Source of the DNA: CAZGAH01 sp964523295
GTDB lineage: Bacteria; Desulfobacterota; Desulfovibrionia; Desulfovibrionales; Desulfovibrionaceae
Length of the DNA: 50,562 bases
NCBI GenBank assembly: GCA_964523295.1
Contig: CAZGAH010000027.1
Coordinates: 1-50,562 of the forward strand
Direction of reading: 5' to 3'
The notes under the pieces were generated by a model. That model had not been told where the DNA came from, did not search any database, and saw only the letters and a list, made by a program, of their open reading frames with translations. Made by a program: the position numbers and the translations under genes. Of the stretch, positions 28,803 through 36,931 are shown piece after piece. Position 1 is the stretch's first letter, and the number at the start of each line of letters is the position of its first letter.

Positions 28803-28858
28803 AAGCGACTGGCTCCGCGCGAGCGGCAACAGCCGTCCATGGTGCGGACGTTTTCCGG
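28789..28858. repeat. Dispersed 70-base repeat, copy A
   Basis: 64 of 70 bases match 29847-29916 in the same orientation. The shared core includes CGCGAGCGGCAACAGCCGTC. It is non-coding in both places. Confidence 0.75.
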
Positions 28859-28915
28859 AGGTGTTGGCTCGGTCCGACCCCCAATTCACTGTCCGAACCA
28901 GGCGGGAGTCCCGTG

Positions 28916-29122
28916 CTATCCGTTTTGATCCTTGCGGCTCGAAAAAATACCCGCGAGCAGCCCGGCCACAGTCAAAATTGCCTTCATCCCGGAAACCGTT
29001 CCCCGCACCCTGGCCCGTACGACGAGGATGTCGAGCTGAAGGCTCAGGCGGCGCATGGCGCACCGCTTGCTTACCGCAGCCTTGGCGATCTCGATGTCCC
29101 TGAGCTCCCTGTCTAGAAACAT
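28916..29122 (-). CDS. Small basic protein, YqjK-like position
   Basis: A 68-residue basic protein from ATG 29122, overlapping the upstream holin-like gene by 10 bases. An Arg/Lys-rich helix is followed by a short hydrophobic segment (GMKAILTVAGLLAGIFSS) and a charged end. It occupies the place of yqjK in the E. coli yqjD-yqjE-yqjK operon and is similar in size and charge; homology by eye is weak. Likely an inner-membrane-associated stress protein (inference). Confidence 0.55.
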   Translation of the reverse strand: MFLDRELRDIEIAKAAVSKRCAMRRLSLQLDILVVRARVRGTVSGMKAILTVAGLLAGIFSSRKDQNG

Positions 29123-29490
29123 GCCTTGTCTTTCCTTAGTTCGGCCACACTTTGGGAAAAGGCCGGATTCTGCCCTGAGAGGCGACGCCGGAGGGACCAA
29201 TACGCGGCCAGGCAGCCAAGGAGACTGACGAACGCCATGGCCGCAAGTCCGTACAGCCGCCACTCGGCAGGCAGGGCGAAGATTACGGCCAGGAGCAACA
29301 GGATCAGGCCCACGAGGCCTAAGGCGGTTCCCAGGCAGACGAGGAAGAGAACCTGGACAAGGCGTATCTCCTCCTGTCGCAACTCCAAAGCCGCCAGTTC
29401 CAGTCGGTCCCCGAGCATGTCCGCGCCCATGCCGCCAAGTCGGCCCACGCCCTTCAGGCACTCGGTCATGAATGACGGTGGGTTCATCAC
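29113..29490 (-). CDS. YqjE-like (phage holin superfamily III) membrane protein
   Basis: A 125-residue protein of the PF07332 type: an amphipathic N terminus (LGDRLELAALELRQEEIRL), two membrane helices (about 44-70 and 77-100) and a basic tail. E. coli YqjE belongs here and lies behind yqjD, as this gene does. Despite the family name these are usually not phage lysis proteins. The start is ATG 29490, with ATG 29487 as the alternative. It is co-oriented with the YqjD-like gene, with 1 base between them. Confidence 0.78.
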   Translation of the reverse strand: MMNPPSFMTECLKGVGRLGGMGADMLGDRLELAALELRQEEIRLVQVLFLVCLGTALGLVGLILLLLAVIFALPAEWRLYGLAAMAFVSLLGCLAAYWSLRRRLSGQNPAFSQSVAELRKDKACF

Positions 29491-29491
29491 G

Positions 29492-29785
29492 CTACTTCCG
29501 GGTTATGATCCATCCCAGCAGCAGGCCTGCCAGGAATGATCCGCTCATGGCGTAATAGGGCTTGGCGCGAACCAGTCTGTCCGTAGCCTTGACCCTGTCC
29601 ATGAGGTGGTTCTCCAACTCACCATATTTGTCCTTTGCGGCCTGCAACCGTTCCTGGAGGTCCGCCCGGACCTTGCCGATCTTGTCGTCCACGTCCCCTG
29701 CGGTGGCTTCCACCAGCGCCTGGGCGTGATTCACGAGTTCTCGCATTTCAGGGGACATGGTTTCCGACGATTGTTCCTTTTGCAT
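29492..29785 (-). CDS. DUF883 (ElaB/YqjD-like) tail-anchored protein
   Basis: A 97-residue protein. The long amphipathic helix (about 10-70; VNHAQALVEATAGDVDDKIG) and C-terminal membrane segment (about 76-94; SGSFLAGLLLGWIITRK) are the hallmark of YqjD/ElaB proteins, which in E. coli anchor to the inner membrane and associate with ribosomes in stationary phase. ATG 29785 has AGGAG 10 bases upstream. A longer frame to 29983 runs through a dispersed repeat and is rejected. First gene of a three-gene operon. Confidence 0.82.
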   Translation of the reverse strand: MQKEQSSETMSPEMRELVNHAQALVEATAGDVDDKIGKVRADLQERLQAAKDKYGELENHLMDRVKATDRLVRAKPYYAMSGSFLAGLLLGWIITRK

Positions 29786-29846
29786 GATGCGTGACTCCTG
29801 TTCCGGGGAAGGGACGACATCCACGACCCCGGGTTTAGATTGTTTC

Positions 29847-29916
29847 GAAATGGGCATCATAAGCGATTGGCTCCACGCGAGCGGCAACAGCCGTCCAGGG
29901 TGCGGACATTTTCCGG
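29847..29916. repeat. Dispersed 70-base repeat, copy B
   Basis: A copy of 28789-28858 with six differences. Another match to the right end of the first element (TCTCGGTCCGA and CCCAAT) appears at 30046-30069, about 130 bases further on, instead of adjacent as in copy A. Confidence 0.7.
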
Positions 29917-30086
29917 TGTTTTGCGCACACAGTGAAGTCGCTTTCCGGATGATGAAATCATAAACGGGCCTTTTCGAGGGCAAAATCGTTGTTATAAGGG
30001 GTATAAAGCCAGCATATTTCAGACGTTTTACCCATTAAATAAAGATGTTGTCTCGGTCCGATTCCCAATCCCGCACCGTGGCCAAT

Positions 30087-31193
30087 TCAAAATGTCACGC
30101 TCAACCCCAATGATCCGAAAAGTTGCGCCGATTGCTGGTCGGTGAATTCCTGGGACCGCAAGACCTGGGTATAGGTGAGCTTGATCGATCCCATCGAGAG
30201 GGCCACCCCGGCCATGACGTCCCCGACAAGGATGTTTTTGGTCACGCTGTGGCTCTCGCCCCAGGTGTTGCCGTCAAGGAACATATTGCGGGCTACCCCC
30301 CGGCCGTCGGCCCCGACAAAGAGGTGCGCGCCCCACAACGGGCTCTTTTCCTGATTTGCGTCGTCCTGGGCGACGGGCGCGCTCACCCCGCCGCCCGGGC
30401 GGATGAGCGAGGTGCCGAAGTCCCACGGCAGGTTGTAGCCAAAACGCATCTCGAAACCGGCATTGGCCAGGATCAGGGCGTTGCCGCCCGTGGCTCCGAA
30501 ATGCGGAAGAATGTCGAAGGCGAGGCGGTTATTGAAGTCGTGACGGTAGGAGCGAAGCGTGCGGTTCCATGAAAGTTGGAGCGTCGGTTCGTCATGCAGT
30601 TGATGCTCCCATCCCTCTGCGGTCTTGATGCCCATGATCTCGTGTGTCGTATTCTGGAATGTGCCGGCCAGGGACGAGGGGCCCACGATGCCCAGGGTGC
30701 CCTCAAGGGTGTCCAGGCGATAAGCGGTCTTGGCATGCAGGGCCAGGGAGACGAACGACCAGCCGGCGTACGGCCGCTGGTCCGGCAGGTAACGCGAGGT
30801 ATGGATGTCGCGGGGCGTATAAATGATCTGCCCGACGGTCACGCCCAGATTGTGCTGCATGCCGGGTTGGTTGAAATAGGGCAGAAATTTGAGGACGCTG
30901 AGCATGGCTCTCGGCAACTGGTTGTTTTTTGCGTAGCGGCTGATGTCCCCGGATATCCACTGAAATCTGATGCCGTTCGTGTAGTTTTTGTCAGTGTTCG
31001 CCAGGGAGTCATTCTCTTCGGTGAAGATGAAGGTGGACTCCACGTGGTCGTCGTTGGGCTGATCCTCGGTGGCGGGGAGTTCAGCCCGGGCAGCGGATGG
31101 CGTAAGCGCCCCTCCCATTGCCAGGAGGATTGCGGCGAAAAGAAGAACACAACCCACGGCCAGCCTGCATGATGCGTACACTTTGATTTCCAC
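30087..31193 (-). CDS. LpxR-type lipid A 3'-O-deacylase
   Basis: A 368-residue outer-membrane beta-barrel of the LpxR family (PF09982), which removes the 3'-acyloxyacyl group of lipid A. Catalytic motif: FTEENDSLANTDKNYTNG, holding the N-D pair and the T-N pair. The C terminus ends in Phe (LGLSVTF) as outer-membrane proteins do. I chose GTG 31193 because AGGAA lies 5 bases upstream and it gives a standard signal peptide ending SAARA. ATG 31241 would add 16 residues with no ribosome site. Single gene within an accessory region. Confidence 0.85.
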   Translation of the reverse strand: MEIKVYASCRLAVGCVLLFAAILLAMGGALTPSAARAELPATEDQPNDDHVESTFIFTEENDSLANTDKNYTNGIRFQWISGDISRYAKNNQLPRAMLSVLKFLPYFNQPGMQHNLGVTVGQIIYTPRDIHTSRYLPDQRPYAGWSFVSLALHAKTAYRLDTLEGTLGIVGPSSLAGTFQNTTHEIMGIKTAEGWEHQLHDEPTLQLSWNRTLRSYRHDFNNRLAFDILPHFGATGGNALILANAGFEMRFGYNLPWDFGTSLIRPGGGVSAPVAQDDANQEKSPLWGAHLFVGADGRGVARNMFLDGNTWGESHSVTKNILVGDVMAGVALSMGSIKLTYTQVLRSQEFTDQQSAQLFGSLGLSVTF

Positions 31194-31770
31194 TATGTTC
31201 CTGTCTGCTGCGAAAATGAGGGTTACCATTATCGTAGTCATGACAGTGAAGGGACGCTCCGTCGGTGCGCTAGCGCACCTTGGGAGTTACATTCAAGCAA
31301 TCTGTTGGAGAGGGTTGTGTCGCCAGCATCGCAATTTGAGACAGGAATTCATACTGCCCACAGCCTTGATGTCGGAAAAGGCCCTCTCGCATGACCACGG
31401 GGTGATCGCGGCAGGTCAAAACCGTATTCCCCGCCCAAACAGCACGGCAAAGCCGTCTCGCGCGGGCGGATTGATTTTTGGTACTTCCGGCCTTTCAGGG
31501 GGGGGGCCGGTTTTGCTAAGGGCCGGGTAGAGGTTCAGCCCGTCGCCTGCATCAGAAGGCTACCCACGACAAGCCCGGAAGGACCAAAATACCATCCAAC
31601 CTCGCTTGGAAGGAGCGATGCCCTTTTACAAAGTTACCCGACCAACGACGCTTCAGCAAACAATTCTCGACCTGCTGGGGACAAAGCTGGACTGTACCCA
31701 GTAGCGCAACGAGACTCTCTTCACAAAAATAATAAATTCAGGATAATATCGTCAAAATAACAAAAAACTT
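31194..31770. other. Non-coding, probably degraded mobile DNA
   Basis: About 577 bases without a convincing gene between LpxR and the transposase remnant. It includes a G9 run near 31500 and an AT-rich stretch (31721-31775). Short frames exist but none has a ribosome site or known motif. Confidence 0.5.
31264..31279. promoter_or_regulatory. 16-base perfect palindrome upstream of LpxR gene
   Basis: GGTGCGCTAGCGCACC lies about 70 bases before GTG 31193 on the minus strand. It could be an operator for lpxR. No matching repressor is in the window. Confidence 0.35.
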
Positions 31771-32091
31771 CGGATTAAAGACTGGACGGGCATTTTCGTA
31801 TTGGATGGCTATGGCGTGTACCAGAAGTGGATCGGCCAGCAGCAGACCTGCCTTGCGCACTTGATTCGCGACGCCAAGGGGCTATCGGAGCGAACAAACG
31901 CAGAGATCGCCCGCTGCGGCGTCTGGGCGTGCAAGGAACTGCAGCGGCTGAACCACATGGCCAATGCGTCGCCCACTGTTGGCCAGTGGTACCTGTTCTC
32001 CGCGCGACTCGTCCGTTTCATCTCCATCTACGGCGAAGGCCAGGACGATGCGGGAAAGTTCGCGCGGCGTGTGCAACGCGAGCTGGAATGA
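31771..32091 (+). pseudogene. IS66-family transposase remnant
   Basis: The frame reads DWTGIFVLDGYGVYQKW, QTCLAHLIRDAKGL and GQDDAGKFARRVQRELE, a segment of the IS66 catalytic domain (DGYG..Y and the CLAHLIR motif). The N-terminal half and the C-terminal end are missing and no terminal repeats are visible. It marks the right edge of the accessory region, before era. Confidence 0.8.
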
Positions 32092-32257
32092 CTGTGGCTA
32101 TTCTTGAATGTCCCTGCCCTCCGCACTCTTCGTGCTGGACCTGGTCCGCCTCTTTGGCCTACACTGCGTGTGTCGGAAGTGAAATCGAACGGGAACGTGC
32201 CGTGTCGTGTCCGGCGAGCCAGCCGGCCGGGCCACGGCCGCGTCCATGAGGGGATTC

Positions 32258-33172
32258 ATGCAACACGCTGAAAGTCGCAGCGGCTTCGCCGTCCTGGCCG
32301 GGCCGCCCAATTCGGGTAAATCGACCCTGCTCAACGCCCTGCTGGGGCAAAAGATAGCCATTGTCTCGCCCAAGCCCCAGACCACGCGCAACCAGATCAC
32401 CGGCATTCTGACCGATGCGGACGGACAGATCGTTTTTCTGGACACCCCGGGATTGCATGAGAAGCGCGGGCTGATGAACCGGATGCTGATGCACAGCGCG
32501 CAGCAGGCACTGCAGATTGCCAGCGTGGTGGTGCTCGTGCTCGATGCCTCGCGCTACGCCAAGCGGCCGGAGGCCTTCCACCAGGCCTTGACCAGGCTTC
32601 ACGAATCGCTGGCCGGGGCTCCGGCGCTGGTGGCCCTGAACAAAGTGGACGTGGTCGCCGACAAGCCCAGTCTGCTCCCCTTGCTGGAGATATCCGCCAC
32701 GGTGTGGCCCGAGGCCGAGCTGTTTCCCATCTCCGCGCTCACCGGTCAGGGCCTGCCCGAGCTGCTGGCCGCGGTCAGACGGCGTCTGCCGGTCGGGCCG
32801 CCGCTGTTTCCCGAGGATCAGGTCTCGACGGTCACCGTGCGCTTCATGGCCGCGGAGATCATCCGGGAAAAACTCTTTCTCAACCTGCGGCAGGAATTGC
32901 CCTATTCCGTGGGCGTGGACATTGAACGCTGGGAGGAAGACCCGGCCACCGGGCATGTGACCATCGGCGCCGTCATCTACGTGACCCGCGCCGCGCATAA
33001 ACCCATCGTCATCGGTAAGCGTGGCGAGCTGTTGAAAACAGTCGGCACGCTGGCCCGCGTCGAGCTTGCCGAGCTGCTCGAGCAGAAGGTGCACCTCGAG
33101 CTGTGGGTCAAGGTCCGCGAGGAATGGACCGAGGACCCGAACATCCTTCAGGAACTCGGGCTGGGGACCTGA
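32258..33172 (+). CDS. era: GTPase Era
   Basis: A 304-residue GTPase for 30S ribosome assembly; it binds the 16S rRNA 3' end through its KH domain. G1 is GPPNSGKST (15-23), G3 DTPG, G4 NKVD and G5 SALTG. The C-terminal KH domain has VIGKRGELLKTVG. GAGGGG lies just before ATG 32258; upstream in-frame starts at 32246 and 32207 are less likely. yggS follows 43 bases later. Confidence 0.96.
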   Translation: MQHAESRSGFAVLAGPPNSGKSTLLNALLGQKIAIVSPKPQTTRNQITGILTDADGQIVFLDTPGLHEKRGLMNRMLMHSAQQALQIASVVVLVLDASRYAKRPEAFHQALTRLHESLAGAPALVALNKVDVVADKPSLLPLLEISATVWPEAELFPISALTGQGLPELLAAVRRRLPVGPPLFPEDQVSTVTVRFMAAEIIREKLFLNLRQELPYSVGVDIERWEEDPATGHVTIGAVIYVTRAAHKPIVIGKRGELLKTVGTLARVELAELLEQKVHLELWVKVREEWTEDPNILQELGLGT

Positions 33173-33215
33173 GCGCCCGGCCAAAGGCCCGACCTTCAAC
33201 CTGCCGGAAGGGATC

Positions 33216-33920
33216 ATGGACCCCGTACTCTCTCTGACTCCGTCGCAGCGCCTGCACCAGGTGCGCGAGCGTATCGCCGCGGCGGCGCGTCGGGCGGGCC
33301 GCGACCCGGCCGACATTACCCTGCTGGCCGCATCCAAAGGGCACGCGGCGTCGGAGCTGTCCGCGCTGTTCGACCTGGGACAGCGCCAGTTCGGCGAAAG
33401 CTATGTCCAGGAGGCCCGTGACAAGCAGTCGGAACTGGCCTCCCTGCCGCTGGAGTGGCATTTCATTGGTCACGTGCAATCGAACAAGGCCAAATACGTT
33501 GTCGGCAATTTTCAGCTGATCCATACGGTGGATTCGGTCAAGTTGGCCCAGGCTTTGCATGCACAAGCCGAGCGACGCCAGGTGCGGCAAGCGGTGCTGC
33601 TGCAGGTGAATATTGGCGAGGAGGCGAGCAAATCGGGGGCCGCGGCTGACGAACTGGAACGTCTGGCCCTGGAGGTGCGCGGGTTGAGCGGACTGGAGGT
33701 CTGCGGGCTGATGTGCCTGCCCCCGTTTTTTTCCGACCCCGAGCTGGCCAGGCCGTATTTCGTGCGGTTGCGGGAACTCAGGGATTTGCTGGCGCCTCGC
33801 CTGGGGCAAGTCCTGCCGCAGCTGTCCATGGGCATGTCCCTGGACCTGGAGGTCGCCGTGGAAGAGGGCGCAACCATCGTGCGCGTCGGTACGGATTTGC
33901 TTGGTCCGCGTCGCGTCTGA
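33216..33920 (+). CDS. yggS: YggS/PLPBP pyridoxal-phosphate homeostasis protein
   Basis: A 234-residue single-domain PLP-binding barrel of the YggS/YBL036C family, which buffers pyridoxal phosphate and affects amino-acid pools. K41 (LLAASKGH) is the PLP lysine. HFIGHVQSNKAKYV, VDSVKLAQAL, GLMCLPPF and LSMGMSLDLEVAVEEGAT are standard motifs. ATG 33216 follows GGAAGGG. It links era to the flagellar motor operon with short gaps. Confidence 0.95.
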   Translation: MDPVLSLTPSQRLHQVRERIAAAARRAGRDPADITLLAASKGHAASELSALFDLGQRQFGESYVQEARDKQSELASLPLEWHFIGHVQSNKAKYVVGNFQLIHTVDSVKLAQALHAQAERRQVRQAVLLQVNIGEEASKSGAAADELERLALEVRGLSGLEVCGLMCLPPFFSDPELARPYFVRLRELRDLLAPRLGQVLPQLSMGMSLDLEVAVEEGATIVRVGTDLLGPRRV

Positions 33921-33945
33921 CTGACCAGCCAAAAGGTTTTTGCGT

Positions 33946-34707
33946 ATGGATTTGGCAACACTCATCGGTCTGCTGCTCGCCTGGGGCCTGGTTATGGGCT
34001 CCATCGCCTTGGGCGGCAATTTTTTGCTGTTTATCGATATCCCTTCCATGCTCATCGTTGGCGGCGGCGCAATCGGCGCAGTCATGGCCTGCTATCCGCT
34101 GTCCACCTTTCTTGGTCTGGGCAATGTCATAAAAATCGCTTTTTTTTCTCACCTGCAGTCGCCTACGGAGGTGATCAAACAGTTCATGGATTACGCCAAC
34201 CGGGCGCGGCGGGAGGGGATTCTGTCGCTGGAGCCGCTGTTGAAGGGTATCGACGATCTCTACCTGCGCAAGGGGCTCCAGCTCACGGTCGACGGTCTCG
34301 AGCCCCAGGCGATCCAGGAGATTCTGGAAACCGAAATCAGCTACCGTGAACAACGCCATGAGACCGGGGCGGAACTGATGAACGCGTTCGCGAACTTTTC
34401 CCCGGCCATGGGCATGATCGGTACGGTCATCGGGTTGATCATGATGCTCAAGACCATGAGCGATCCCAGCACCATCGGCCCGGCCATGGCCGTGGCGCTC
34501 ATCACTACGTTCTACGGCGCGATGCTGGCCAACCTGCTCTTTCTGCCCCTGAACAGCAAGCTCAAGCAGCGCAGTAAGGAAGAGATTCAGCTTATGGAGA
34601 TGATGCTCGAGGGCATTCTTTCCATCTCCAAGGGTGAGAACCCGCGGATCATTGAGGAAAAGCTGTCGAGTTATCTGCCGCCGAAGATGCGCTCCGCGCC
34701 GAGTTAG
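33946..34707 (+). CDS. motA: Flagellar motor stator protein MotA
   Basis: A 253-residue stator subunit with four membrane helices (about 4-22, 30-52, 148-168, 181-203). It forms the ion channel with MotB; the cytoplasmic loop between helices 2 and 3 (about 60-145) contacts the rotor. ANFSPAMGMIGTVIGLIMML is the conserved channel-lining region. AAAAGG precedes ATG 33946. First gene of a motor/export run continuing to fliQ. Confidence 0.95.
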   Translation: MDLATLIGLLLAWGLVMGSIALGGNFLLFIDIPSMLIVGGGAIGAVMACYPLSTFLGLGNVIKIAFFSHLQSPTEVIKQFMDYANRARREGILSLEPLLKGIDDLYLRKGLQLTVDGLEPQAIQEILETEISYREQRHETGAELMNAFANFSPAMGMIGTVIGLIMMLKTMSDPSTIGPAMAVALITTFYGAMLANLLFLPLNSKLKQRSKEEIQLMEMMLEGILSISKGENPRIIEEKLSSYLPPKMRSAPS

Positions 34708-34734
34708 GCATCAGGCGCGTAACGAGGTTTCGCT

Positions 34735-35577
34735 ATGGCCCGAAAGAAAAAGAAAAAGGGGGGAAGCGCCGGGGGAGGCTGGCTGATCACCTTCAGCGAC
34801 ATGATGACGCTGATGCTGACCTTTTTCGTGCTGCTGGTCAGTATGGCCACCTTCGACGACCGCAGGCGGTTGATAACCCTGGGGTCGCTCATCGGCTCGT
34901 TCGGTATCGGGACGGCAGGTTACGACATGCGCACTGTCAACGACACGCGCGTTACCGTGGAGCCAGGCCCTCTGGGCGGCATGGACGACTATCAGATGCT
35001 GCGTGACAAGCTCTGGGAAGATGTTCAGGACGATGTGGACTTTCAGTCCAACCGCTTTATCCAGATCATCTCCATCAGCGATGTCGTTTTTTTCAAGCCC
35101 GGGGAAACGGAGTTGATGCCCAAAGGCAAAGTCATTCTCGATTACATGCTCCCGCTGCTGCTCAAGATCAATTTTCCGGTGCTCATTGCCGGCCACAGCT
35201 CCAGCCTGCGCGACGAGCAACCGGAAAAGACTACCGTGGATCTCAGTAAGGATCGTCTTGACCCTTCCTGGTCGCTGTCCGTGTTTCGAACGCTGGCAAT
35301 TTATCAGTACCTCGTCGGCCGCGGCGTGGACCCGACGCAGATCCGGGTCGAGGCCTTCGGTCGTTTCCGCCCCAAATACAGCGCGCAATCAGCGGAGGGC
35401 CGCCGAATGAACCGGCGCGTCGATATCGTCTTCGACACCCGGAACCAGAAAATCATCAAGACCCTGGGGCCGGCCAAGGGGCCGTCCAGCCGCAATCAGT
35501 TCATGTTCAAGGATTTTCTCTTCAACATTCCCCCTGCCGATCCCGGAGACGGGTCGGCGGGCGATACGGACAATTGA
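34735..35577 (+). CDS. motB: Flagellar motor stator protein MotB
   Basis: 280 residues: a basic N terminus (MARKKKKKGG), one membrane helix with the proton/sodium-binding D22 (TFSDMMTLMLTFFVLL), and an OmpA-like peptidoglycan-binding domain (about 110-250) with AGHSS, LSVFRTLAIYQYL and GRRMNRRVDIVF. The OmpA signature is nearly intact. The stop lies 3 bases before the next motB-like gene. Confidence 0.93.
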   Translation: MARKKKKKGGSAGGGWLITFSDMMTLMLTFFVLLVSMATFDDRRRLITLGSLIGSFGIGTAGYDMRTVNDTRVTVEPGPLGGMDDYQMLRDKLWEDVQDDVDFQSNRFIQIISISDVVFFKPGETELMPKGKVILDYMLPLLLKINFPVLIAGHSSSLRDEQPEKTTVDLSKDRLDPSWSLSVFRTLAIYQYLVGRGVDPTQIRVEAFGRFRPKYSAQSAEGRRMNRRVDIVFDTRNQKIIKTLGPAKGPSSRNQFMFKDFLFNIPPADPGDGSAGDTDN

Positions 35578-35580
35578 GCC

Positions 35581-36318
35581 ATGGCCCGCAAGGAAAAAGC
35601 CTCTTCCGAAGGGGGGACCGCCGGATGGCTGGTCACCTTTTCCGACCTGGTCACGCTGCTGCTGACTTTTTTCGTGTTGTTGCTGAGCATGTCGTCCATG
35701 GATACGAGCGTTGTCACGCGAATCAATTTTTTTCAGAACGATCTGGGTTTTCTTGCCCCCCGGGGGGCTGGCCGGGTCCCCCAGCGTATCGAGTTGCTGC
35801 TTTCGCTGCTCGAGGATCCCACGGAAGTGACCAACAAGCCGGAACGCTTCAAGGACCTGCTCTTCCCCGACGATGTCCTGCCGAAAGAAATCAACCGGAG
35901 CGTGCTGGATCAGAATCTGGAAGTTCTGAAACGGCCTGACGGGCTGGTGCTATCGCTTTCGGACAGGATTTTATTCCGTCCGGACAGCGTAGAGGTTACT
36001 CTTCCAGCCAGGAGTATACTCCGATCCATCGCCGAGATGCTGTTTTACATCGAATCCGCTGTCAACATTGCCGCGTTTTCCGACCCCCGCTACGACGTGA
36101 TGACCACCGATCCCTACGCGCTTTCCGCAGATCGGAGCATGGCAATCCTTGACTTTTTCATCAAAAACAAGCTCAAACAGAACCGCTTTTCCATTTCCGG
36201 CTACGGGCCGCAGTCGCCCTGGCCGACGAGCACCCAGTTGGAAAACCAGGCAGCCGGTTCGCGGGTCGAGATTCTGATCAAGACCACCCCCGTCCAAGGC
36301 AGTTACATACCCTTTTAA
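35581..36318 (+). CDS. Second MotB-like stator protein
   Basis: A 245-residue paralog. The membrane helix and D22 are conserved (TFSDLVTLLLTFFVLL). The OmpA-like domain is divergent: FSDPRYD replaces GHTD/GHSS, ALSADRSMAILDFFI is kept, and AAGSRVEILIKT replaces NRRVDI. It may give a mixed stator or a differently anchored one. Tandem motB genes behind motA are known in Desulfovibrio relatives. Only 3 bases from the previous stop, so co-translated. Confidence 0.88.
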   Translation: MARKEKASSEGGTAGWLVTFSDLVTLLLTFFVLLLSMSSMDTSVVTRINFFQNDLGFLAPRGAGRVPQRIELLLSLLEDPTEVTNKPERFKDLLFPDDVLPKEINRSVLDQNLEVLKRPDGLVLSLSDRILFRPDSVEVTLPARSILRSIAEMLFYIESAVNIAAFSDPRYDVMTTDPYALSADRSMAILDFFIKNKLKQNRFSISGYGPQSPWPTSTQLENQAAGSRVEILIKTTPVQGSYIPF

Positions 36319-36335
36319 CGCAAAACGGAGAACAT

Positions 36336-36842
36336 ATGCCCGACGTCGACAAGCTTGAAGCGGGTTCGAAAAAAAAATCCAGCATGGTCAAGTGGGTCAT
36401 CCTGATCATTCTTTTGCTCGGATTGGGCGGCGGCGGGTATTTCGCCTATCTGAAATTCTTTGCCGACAAGCCCGGCTCCGCGGAGAGCGCCTCGGAGGAA
36501 CAGGCTCAGGCTGACAAGGACGGGGCGAAAAAAAATGAAATGGTGCGCAACGTCACGCTTCCGACCTTTCTGGTCAATCTTGCTGATCCGCTTGGGAGGC
36601 GTTATATCAAACTCACTCTGGACGTCGAGGTCGACGGCCCGGAAACGGAAAAAAAACTGGACGCCAGCCAGGCCAAAATTCGCGACGCCATGATTCTGCT
36701 CCTGTCGAGCAAGTCCTACGCGGACCTGGCTACGCTCGAAAGTAAGCAGTTGCTGAAAATGGAGATCGTTAATCAGTTGAACCTGATTCTTGGCCCCAAC
36801 AAGGTCAAGAACGTCTACTTTACGGAAATGGTTATCCAGTAG
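36336..36842 (+). CDS. fliL: Flagellar basal-body protein FliL
   Basis: 168 residues: a short cytoplasmic N terminus, one membrane helix (about 19-42; VKWVILIILLLGLGGGGYFAY), an acidic linker, and the periplasmic FliL domain (about 68-168; LPTFLVNLADPLGRRYIKLTLDVEV). FliL rings surround and stabilise the stator. CGGAGA precedes ATG 36336. No fliM gene follows, unlike many operons. Confidence 0.92.
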   Translation: MPDVDKLEAGSKKKSSMVKWVILIILLLGLGGGGYFAYLKFFADKPGSAESASEEQAQADKDGAKKNEMVRNVTLPTFLVNLADPLGRRYIKLTLDVEVDGPETEKKLDASQAKIRDAMILLLSSKSYADLATLESKQLLKMEIVNQLNLILGPNKVKNVYFTEMVIQ

Positions 36843-36931
36843 CGCTGGGTCTCAGCGCATCCCGGGGTGCTCCGGAAGCGTAACTGACTGGCCGCAGCCG
36901 ATTTCTGCGGCGCCACGACGAGGAAGCAAGC

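Larger units (their letters stand above)
28696..28886. repeat. MITE-like element with about 26-base inverted ends
   Basis: AATTGGGGTCGGACCGAG and following bases (28696-28721) match the reverse complement of 28860-28886 at 25 of 27 positions. Between them lie a hairpin (28769-28802) and a dispersed repeat (28789-28858). There is no open frame of note. The layout fits a small non-autonomous mobile element; no target duplication was identified. Confidence 0.5.

Noticed and set aside
29113..29490. Prophage holin suggesting a lysis cassette
   Set aside because: The gene sits in a yqjD-yqjE-like operon with no endolysin, portal or tail genes nearby.
29786..29983. N-terminal extension of the YqjD-like protein
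   Set aside because: It runs through the dispersed repeat and has no ribosome site; a similar reading appears in repeat copy A, showing it is repeat-derived.
31300..31700. A second insertion-sequence gene in the LpxR to IS66 gap
   Set aside because: Short frames on both strands give no recognisable transposase motif, so I only call it non-coding.
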